From the NCBI GenBank assembly GCA_001295775.1, contig LJIA01000002.1, forward strand, positions 186,001 to 250,000: a stretch of DNA of 64,000 nt, written 5' to 3'. The translations under genes and the position numbers were made by a program. Shown here piece by piece: positions 56,811 to 64,000 of this stretch. Position 1 is the stretch's first letter, and each line of letters starts with the position of its first letter. A model generated the notes under the pieces. That model was not told where the DNA came from. It saw nothing but the letters and a program-made list of their open reading frames with translations, and did not search any database. This stretch comes from a beta proteobacterium AAP99. GTDB taxonomy: Bacteria > Pseudomonadota > Gammaproteobacteria > Burkholderiales > Burkholderiaceae_C.

Positions 56811-57344
56811 ATGGCGGAACTCTCGACCATCGCACGCCCCTACGCCGAAGCCCTCTTCGGTGCAGCCAAGGGTGCAGACCTGAACGCCGTGCTTGCCGAG
56901 GTGGATGCACTGGCCGTGGCAGCGCAGTTGCCTGAAGTTGCGCAGCTGGCCATCAATCCGCAGGTGGGCGACACCCAGCTCGTCGACGTGCTGTCCGCAG
57001 CCGTCAAGGGCGGTCTGTCCACCATCGGCAAGCAGTTCGTGGCCACGGTCGTGGCCAACGGCCGCGTGGCTGCACTGCCCGCGATCGCGCGTCAGTTCCG
57101 CCATCTGAAGAACGCGTCGGAAGGCAATGCCGACGCAATCATCGAGAGCGCCTTTGCCCTGGAGCCTGCACAGGTCCAGGAACTCGTGGTGGCCCTCGAG
57201 AAGAAGTTCGCCGTCAAGCTCAAGCCGCAAGTGTCCGTGAACCCCGCGTTGATCGGTGGTGTGCGCGTGACGGTGGGCGACCAGGTGCTTGATTCATCGG
57301 TGCGCGCGCAACTCGACCAGATGCGCGTTGCCCTGGCTGCCTGA
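56811..57344 (+). CDS. atpH: F1Fo ATP synthase subunit delta
   Basis: 177 residues, family length. Begins MAELSTIARPYAEALF and ends with the conserved PALIGGVRVTVGDQVLDSSV motif. It joins the b stalk to the top of the alpha3beta3 head. 11 bp after atpF. Confidence 0.97.
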   Translation: MAELSTIARPYAEALFGAAKGADLNAVLAEVDALAVAAQLPEVAQLAINPQVGDTQLVDVLSAAVKGGLSTIGKQFVATVVANGRVAALPAIARQFRHLKNASEGNADAIIESAFALEPAQVQELVVALEKKFAVKLKPQVSVNPALIGGVRVTVGDQVLDSSVRAQLDQMRVALAA

Positions 57345-57388
57345 TCATCTGATCGCGGCCCGCAAAGAATTCGATACGGAGTCAGAAC

Positions 57389-58933
57389 ATGAACCTCAAC
57401 CCGTCTGAAATCAGCGAACTGCTGAAGGCGAAGATCCAGGGCGTCGGCGCCTCGGCCGACATCCGCAACCAGGGCACCGTGGTCTCCGTGACCGACGGCA
57501 TCTGCCGCATCCACGGCCTGTCGGACGTGATGCAGGGCGAAATGCTGGAGTTCGAAGGCGGCGTGTTCGGCCTGGCCCTGAACCTCGAGCGTGACTCCGT
57601 GGGCGCCGTGATCCTGGGCGACTACAAGGGCATCTCCGAAGGCCAGACCGTCAAGACCACCGGCCGCATTCTCGATGTGCCCGTCGGCCCCGAGCTGATC
57701 GGCCGTGTCGTGAACTCCCTGGGCGAGCCGATCGACGGCAAGGGTCCGATCAACGCCAAGGAACGCGACGTGATCGAGAAGGTTGCTCCGGGCGTGATCT
57801 ACCGCAAGTCGGTGGACCAGCCGGTGCAGACCGGCCTGAAGTCGATCGATGCCATGGTGCCCGTGGGCCGCGGCCAGCGCGAGCTGATCATCGGTGACCG
57901 CCAGACCGGCAAGACCGCGGTGGCGACCGACACCATCATCAACCAGAAGGGCAAGGACCTCATCTGCATCTACGTCGCCGTGGGTCAGAAGGCCTCCACC
58001 ATCGCCAACGTGGTGCGCAAGCTCACCGAATACGGTGCGATGGAGTACACGATCGTTGTGGCTGCCGCCGCTTCGGACTCCGCCGCCATGCAGTTCATCG
58101 CCCCCTACTCGGGCTGCACGATGGGCGAATATTTCCGTGACCGCGGCCAGGATGCCCTGATCATCTATGACGATCTGTCCAAGCAGGCCGTGGCCTACCG
58201 CCAGATCTCGCTGCTGCTGCGCCGCCCGCCGGGCCGCGAAGCCTACCCTGGCGACGTGTTCTACCTGCACAGCCGCCTGCTCGAGCGCGCCGCCCGCGTG
58301 AACGAGGAGTACGTCGAGAAGTTCACCAATGGCGCCGTGAAGGGCAAGACCGGTTCGCTGACCGCGCTGCCTGTGATCGAAACGCAGGCCGGTGACGTGT
58401 CCGCCTTCGTGCCGACCAACGTGATCTCGATCACCGACGGCCAGATCTTCCTGGAAACCGACCTGTTCAACGCCGGTATCCGCCCCGCCATCAACGCCGG
58501 TATCTCCGTGAGCCGCGTGGGTGGTGCCGCCCAGACCAAGATCATGAAGCGCAAGGACACCGGCGCCGGCGTGCGTCTGGCCCTTGCCCAGTACCGTGAG
58601 CTGGCCGCGTTCGCGCAGTTCGCCTCCGATCTGGACGAGGCCACCCGCAAGCAGCTCGAGCGCGGCAAGATGGTGACCGAACTCATGAAGCAGGCCCAGT
58701 ACTCCCCGATGGAAGTCTGGGAGATGGCCACCACGCTGTTCGCCGTGAACAACAACTACATGGACGACGTGGACGTCAAGAAGGCCCTGGCCTTCGAAAA
58801 GGCCCTGCTGTCGCACCTGAATACCAAGCACGCCGACCTCGTCTCGCGCATGAACGGCGGCAAGCTGTCCGACGACGACGAGAAGGCCCTGCATGCCGCC
58901 GTGGCGGAGTTCAAGAAGACCGGCGCCTACTAA
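57389..58933 (+). CDS. atpA: F1Fo ATP synthase subunit alpha
   Basis: 514 residues. Non-catalytic nucleotide-binding subunit. Walker [12 protein letters not shown] and the alpha/beta signature [21 protein letters not shown] are visible; N terminus [18 protein letters not shown] is typical. Confidence 0.98.
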   Translation: MNLNPSEISELLKAKIQGVGASADIRNQGTVVSVTDGICRIHGLSDVMQGEMLEFEGGVFGLALNLERDSVGAVILGDYKGISEGQTVKTTGRILDVPVGPELIGRVVNSLGEPIDGKGPINAKERDVIEKVAPGVIYRKSVDQPVQTGLKSIDAMVPVGRGQRELIIGDRQTGKTAVATDTIINQKGKDLICIYVAVGQKASTIANVVRKLTEYGAMEYTIVVAAAASDSAAMQFIAPYSGCTMGEYFRDRGQDALIIYDDLSKQAVAYRQISLLLRRPPGREAYPGDVFYLHSRLLERAARVNEEYVEKFTNGAVKGKTGSLTALPVIETQAGDVSAFVPTNVISITDGQIFLETDLFNAGIRPAINAGISVSRVGGAAQTKIMKRKDTGAGVRLALAQYRELAAFAQFASDLDEATRKQLERGKMVTELMKQAQYSPMEVWEMATTLFAVNNNYMDDVDVKKALAFEKALLSHLNTKHADLVSRMNGGKLSDDDEKALHAAVAEFKKTGAY

Positions 58934-58971
58934 ACCCCGGACTTCGACAGCTCTAGACCAAGGAGCCAGCA

Positions 58972-59853
58972 ATGGCAGGTTCAAAAGAAATTCGCGTCAA
59001 GATCAAGAGCGTGCAGAGCACGCGCAAGATCACCAAGGCGATGGAAATGGTGGCCGCATCCAAGATGCGGCGAGCCCAGGAGCGCATGCGCTCTGCCCGC
59101 CCGTACGCAGACAAGGTGCGCAACATCGCGGCGCACATGGCCGAGGCCAACCCCGAGTACAAGCACCCGTTCATGGAGAAGCGCGCCGAGATCAAGCGCG
59201 CCGGCGTGATCGTGGTGACGACCGACAAGGGGCTGTGCGGCGGCCTGAACACCAACATCCTGCGTGCGCTCACGACCAAGTACAAGGCGCTCCAGGCCGA
59301 CAAGGTGGACACCAAGTTCACGGCCATCGGCAACAAGGGCCTGGGCTTCCTGAACCGCATCAGCGCGAATGTGGTCAGCCAGTCGGTGCAGCTGGGCGAC
59401 AAGCCGCAGCTCGAGAAGCTGATCGGCGCGATCAAGGTGCAGCTCGATGCCTTCGAGAAGGGTGAGCTGGATGTGGTCTATGTGGCCTACACCAAGTTCA
59501 TCAACACGATGAAGCAGGAGCCCGTGATCGAGCAGCTGCTGCCGCTGACGAGCGATCGACTGCAGCAGACCGATGCCGAGAAGCAGGCCTACAGCTGGGA
59601 CTACCTCTACGAGCCCGATGCCAAGACCGTGGTGGACGAGCTGCTCGTGCGCTATGTCGAGGCCCTGGTCTACCAGGCCGTGGCCGAGAACATGGCGAGC
59701 GAACAGTCCGCGCGCATGGTGGCCATGAAGGCCGCCAGCGACAACGCCAAGAAGGTCATCGGTGACCTGCAGCTGGTCTACAACAAGACCCGCCAGGCCG
59801 GCATCACCAAGGAACTGTCAGAAATCGTGGGCGGCGCCGCCGCCGTGGCCTGA
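58972..59853 (+). CDS. atpG: F1Fo ATP synthase subunit gamma
   Basis: 293 residues. Rotating central shaft. N-terminal helix [20 protein letters not shown] and C-terminal [20 protein letters not shown], both conserved. GLCGGLN is present. SD AAGGAG. Confidence 0.98.
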   Translation: MAGSKEIRVKIKSVQSTRKITKAMEMVAASKMRRAQERMRSARPYADKVRNIAAHMAEANPEYKHPFMEKRAEIKRAGVIVVTTDKGLCGGLNTNILRALTTKYKALQADKVDTKFTAIGNKGLGFLNRISANVVSQSVQLGDKPQLEKLIGAIKVQLDAFEKGELDVVYVAYTKFINTMKQEPVIEQLLPLTSDRLQQTDAEKQAYSWDYLYEPDAKTVVDELLVRYVEALVYQAVAENMASEQSARMVAMKAASDNAKKVIGDLQLVYNKTRQAGITKELSEIVGGAAAVA

Positions 59854-59882
59854 TCCGCGATCAGCGCCACGAACAGAAATAG

Positions 59883-61298
<1,416 letters not shown>

Positions 61299-61398
61299 GC
61301 AGGCCCCGGCACGCCGGGTGCAGCACCACCATGCTGTGCCTGGCGCCCCAAGACCTGCTTGTTGAACCGCGTCCGCCCAAGGCCCAGGAAAGAACAGC

Positions 61399-61818
61399 AT
61401 GAGCACCATCCACGTCGACGTCGTCAGCGCTGAAGAGCAGATCTTCAGTGGCGAGGCGACCTTTGTCGCGCTGCCCGGCGAAGCGGGCGAGCTGGGCATC
61501 TATCCCAAGCACACCCCGCTGATCACCCGCATCAAGCCGGGTGCCGTGCGCATCACGCGCGCAGACAGCAAGGCCGAGGAGTTCGTCTTCGTGGCCGGCG
61601 GCATCCTTGAAGTCCAGCCCGATGTGGTGACGGTCCTGGCCGACACCGCCATCCGCGGCAAGGACCTCGACGAAGCCAAGGCCAGCGACGCCATCAAGCG
61701 CGCCGAAGAAGCCAAAGCCGCTGCCAAGGACAAAGCCGAGCTCGCCGTGGTCGAAGGCGAACTCGCTATGCTCGCCGCCCAGCTCGCGGCCATCCGCAAG
61801 CTGCGCAACCGCAGCTGA
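61399..61818 (+). CDS. atpC: F1Fo ATP synthase subunit epsilon
   Basis: 139 residues. N-terminal beta-sandwich ([38 protein letters not shown]) and C-terminal helical hairpin rich in Ala/Lys/Glu that can inhibit the enzyme. 100 bp after atpD. Last gene of the atp operon, followed by a hairpin. Confidence 0.97.
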   Translation: MSTIHVDVVSAEEQIFSGEATFVALPGEAGELGIYPKHTPLITRIKPGAVRITRADSKAEEFVFVAGGILEVQPDVVTVLADTAIRGKDLDEAKASDAIKRAEEAKAAAKDKAELAVVEGELAMLAAQLAAIRKLRNRS

Positions 61819-61849
61819 GCACGCCGAAGCGGCAAGCACCGCGCAAGCA

Positions 61850-61886
61850 CAAAGGGCAGCGAATTCGCTGCCCTTTGTCATTTGGC
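61850..61886 (+). terminator. Terminator of the atp operon
   Basis: Perfect 28-nt palindrome: stem CAAAGGGCAGCG (61850-61861) with its complement 61866-61877 and loop AATT, followed by TCATTT. The T-run is weak but the stem is very strong. Confidence 0.75.
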
Positions 61887-61988
61887 GCGCGGCGATCGAC
61901 CTGTCGATGAGGGCGCGCGAGTGCGCCGCCGCCAAACACCGTGCACTCGGCTATGGTCCATGCAGCCATTCCGCTTGCGCCGCCGCCC

Positions 61989-62804
61989 ATGCCCCGCTTC
62001 GCTGCCAATCTCTCGCTGATGTTCACGGAGCGCCCGTTCCTCGAGCGCTTTGCCGCCGCGCAGGCCGCAGGGTTTGCCGCGGTGGAGTTCCAGTTCGGCT
62101 ACGAGCACGGGCTTGCGCGTGTGCGCAATGCGCTGGATGCCAGCGGTCTGCGTCTGGTGCTGCTCAATGCGCCGGCCGGCGACTGGGCAGCGGGCGAGCG
62201 CGGGCTGGCGGCGCTGCCCGGGCGGCAGGCGGCGTTCCGCGCTGGCCTGGACGAGGCGCTGGATTGGGCCTCGGCGCTTGGTAAGGTGCAGGACGGCGTC
62301 GAGGGCGGCGCGCACGGCCATCCACGGGTACACGTCATGGCCGGATGCCCCGGCGCGGACGTGAGCCATGCCAGCGCGCAGGCCGTCTATCTGGACAACC
62401 TCGCCCACGCGGTGCGCCAGGCGGAGGCGCGCGGCGTCACGCTCACGATCGAGCCGATCAACACGCGCGACATGCCCGGCTACTTCCTCACGCACCAGGC
62501 GCAGGCCCATGCCATCGTGCGCGAGGTCGGCAGCACCCACCTGCAGGTCCAGATGGATCTGTATCACTGCCAGATCATGGAAGGCGACCTGACGCAGCGC
62601 CTGCGCGAGTGGATCCCCACCGGGCGCGTGGGGCATATGCAGGTGGCGGGCGTACCGGCGCGCCAGGAGCCCGACGAGGGCGAACTGAACCTGGACCACC
62701 TCATGCGCGAGCTCGATGCCTTGGGCTACACCGGCTGGGTGGGCGCCGAATACAGGCCGCGCGGCCGCACGGAGGAGGGGCTGGGCTGGTTGGCGCGATT
62801 CTGA
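61989..62804 (+). CDS. hyi: Hydroxypyruvate isomerase / 2-oxo-tetronate isomerase family
   Basis: 271 residues from the ATG at 61989. TIM-barrel isomerase converting hydroxypyruvate to tartronate semialdehyde (Hyi) or a 2-oxo-tetronate (OtnI). Seen: PRFAANLSLMFTERPFLERF, AAVEFQFGYEH, the catalytic-metal motif LTIEPINTRDMPGYF, and QMDLYHCQIMEGDL, with the second catalytic Glu in WVGAEYRP. Monocistronic; no glyoxylate-pathway genes are adjacent, so the exact substrate is open. Confidence 0.88.
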   Translation: MPRFAANLSLMFTERPFLERFAAAQAAGFAAVEFQFGYEHGLARVRNALDASGLRLVLLNAPAGDWAAGERGLAALPGRQAAFRAGLDEALDWASALGKVQDGVEGGAHGHPRVHVMAGCPGADVSHASAQAVYLDNLAHAVRQAEARGVTLTIEPINTRDMPGYFLTHQAQAHAIVREVGSTHLQVQMDLYHCQIMEGDLTQRLREWIPTGRVGHMQVAGVPARQEPDEGELNLDHLMRELDALGYTGWVGAEYRPRGRTEEGLGWLARF

Positions 62805-62826
62805 TCAGTCGATATCGGACGCGCGT

Positions 62827-62872
62827 CCAGGTCGCCCAAAATTCCTCGAAAGCCGCTCCAAACAAGCGGAAA
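62827..62872 (+). repeat. Dispersed repeat, divergent copy H
   Basis: CCAGGTCGCCCAAAATTCCT followed by CGAAAGCCGCTCCAAACAAGCGGAAA-type tail at 62858-62872. Hairpin weakened, tail intact. The rest of the gap to 63024 is moderately AT-rich and shows nothing else. Confidence 0.6.
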
Positions 62873-63024
62873 TTGGCAAATACGCAAGATAAAATAACTG
62901 AATATCGGCCAAAATGCTGCGCGACGTGCTGCACTCCAAACGCCAACGCACCGCACGGAGCAGATCGCTTTGCCCAGGCCCTCCCTCGCGCGGGCCGCGC
63001 AGAGGCCGCGCCGCAGCGACGGTT

Positions 63025-63585
63025 TCAGGCCTGCAGCACGGGCTGGGGCCGAGCGTGTCGCGCCACGGGCAGCGGCTGGAAGGCCGTGCCGGCTCCGTTG
63101 AGCACGCGCTGTGCCCAGCGAACCAGCGTGCGGTCTTCCAGCGCGAGGTGCGCGCGGTAATCCGTGCAGAACGCCTGCACTCGCGCACGGTCTGCGGCAG
63201 AACCGGCACCGCGTGAGAGTGCCTGCATCGCCTGCCGCGTCGCAGGCCAGCCGAAGTCCAGCAGGTGGTGTTCGTGCGCAATCTGGGTCAGTGCGGATTC
63301 CAGCTCCGCTGCCCAGGGCGCGTCGGCGGCTGCGCTGCGCAGAAGCGGCGCCAGCAGCGTGTCTTCCTCGTGGTGATGGCGCTGCGCCTGCACGTCGAAG
63401 TAGCGCCACAGCGAGGCCAGATCTGCGTCGGCCCCATGGCGGGTGCCGGCCACCGCGGTGTCATCGAGCAGGCGCTCGGTGCGATCCAGAAACAGGGCAA
63501 GGTAGCGGTGGCAGTGCGCGATGCGCGCCAGCAGCGCGCGCGCGCCATCCAGGTCGAGCTCCAGGGGGCGGTGCAGGGCGTCCAT
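63025..63585 (-). CDS. Hemerythrin-like domain protein
   Basis: 186 residues from the ATG at 63585 (SD GAGGAGA); a longer frame from 63678 adds 31 atypical residues. A four-helix bundle with His/Glu placements of the hemerythrin fold: AHCHRYLALFLD, RHHHEEDTLL, AHEHHLLDFGW and RAHLALEDRTLVRWA. Likely binds a di-iron centre for oxygen or NO sensing, or iron-sulfur repair. Monocistronic. Confidence 0.8.
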   Translation of the reverse strand: MDALHRPLELDLDGARALLARIAHCHRYLALFLDRTERLLDDTAVAGTRHGADADLASLWRYFDVQAQRHHHEEDTLLAPLLRSAAADAPWAAELESALTQIAHEHHLLDFGWPATRQAMQALSRGAGSAADRARVQAFCTDYRAHLALEDRTLVRWAQRVLNGAGTAFQPLPVARHARPQPVLQA

Positions 63586-63916
63586 GGGGATCTCCTCGCG
63601 GTCAGTCCTCGGCGTCGTGCTGCCGTCTCCCGAGGCGCACGAGCCTGTAGCGTCATCTGGACCCGCCGCGCGTTGCACGCGTCAGCCGGTCATTCGACTA
63701 TATGTAAGCCCCGCGCGCGCATCCAGCCCCGCGTACAGCGCGACGCAAGTATTTCGATGCTGCAGCGCATGAAGCGATCGATTGCGTGATCGATATGCAT
63801 GCGCGGCGCACGGCGAGTGTCGTCGGGCACGGCCGTCGGCCACTGCGCGCCAGGCTTGCGCTGTGCATCAACACGGCGCAACCTCTTGTGCGTGACCCGC
63901 CCAGCCCCGGAGACAC
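63586..63916. other. Intergenic region between the hemerythrin gene and the last gene
   Basis: 331 bp separating divergent genes. It should carry both promoters; a mild AT-rich patch (63689-63705) and the partly palindromic GATCGATTGCGTGATCGAT near 63776-63794 are the only visible features. Confidence 0.45.
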
Positions 63917-64000
63917 CATGGCCACCCGCACCGCCAAGACCAGCAGCACCGCCGCTGCAAAGCGCACAAACGCCAGCAACACCACGAGCACCGCAAAGAC
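63917..64000 (+). CDS. Lys/Ala/Thr-rich basic protein, start only
   Basis: The 28 visible codons (ATG at 63917 behind CGGAGA) encode a low-complexity stretch of Ala, Thr, Ser, Lys and Arg (ATRTAKTSSTAAAKRTNAS). This composition is typical of histone-H1-like or phasin-tail proteins, but most of the gene is outside the window, so no function can be assigned. Confidence 0.5.

Overview
The window is GC-rich, gene-dense bacterial chromosome from the replication-origin region of a betaproteobacterium, most likely order Burkholderiales. This rests on gene order (gyrB-dnaN-dnaA / rpmH-rnpA-yidD-yidC-mnmE, then mnmG-rsmG-parA-parB and a complete atp operon), protein style and GC-rich codon use. The genus cannot be named from the sequence alone.

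Layout. 1-1285: end of a NitT/TauT-type ABC importer. 1313-5707: a BtaA-like aminocarboxypropyl transferase paired with a GNAT/FemAB-like protein, then a choice-of-anchor lipoprotein. 5992-9813: an orphan short flagellar-rod-like protein, a HipA-family YjjJ-like kinase, a nitroreductase and a MOSC protein. 9945-13131: a lower-GC cassette encoding a Dcm-like methyltransferase, Vsr and an EcoRII-type endonuclease (predicted CCWGG), ending 6 bp from gyrB. 13138-18932: gyrB, dnaN and dnaA on the minus strand, with a DnaA-box cluster (probable oriC) between dnaN and dnaA. 19708-24396: rpmH, rnpA, yidD, yidC, mnmE. 24439-28622: an uncharacterised protein, two PhnD-like binding-protein paralogues around a small exported protein, and a TSUP transporter. 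28868-31819: a wHTH/TM protein, a subtilase and three parS sites. 31919-38920: mnmG, rsmG, a LysE-type exporter, parA, a small hydrolase, a GNAT protein, parB. 39394-54138: a three-gene cell-surface operon (a 3384-residue repeat protein, a large outer-membrane beta-barrel protein and an OmpA-type lipoprotein) lying between parB and atpI. 54668-61818: atpIBEFHAGDC. 61989-64000: hydroxypyruvate isomerase, a hemerythrin-like protein and the start of a Lys/Ala/Thr-rich protein.

How it works together. dnaA, dnaN, gyrB and the DnaA boxes start replication; parA, parB and the three parS sites segregate the origin; rpmH-rnpA-yidD-yidC-mnmE and mnmG-rsmG serve ribosome, tRNA and membrane-protein biogenesis; atp genes make the proton F1Fo ATP synthase.

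Two things stand out as possibly undescribed. First, a dispersed intergenic palindromic repeat family, ending in GGGACAAGCGGAAA, has about nine copies or fragments here, some in inverted pairs like bacterial REP/BIME elements. Second, the giant surface protein contains 19 tandem ~110-residue modules arranged in a higher-order four-module repeat whose period is exactly 1314 bp three times running, and is followed by a barrel protein and an OmpA lipoprotein that could display or anchor it.
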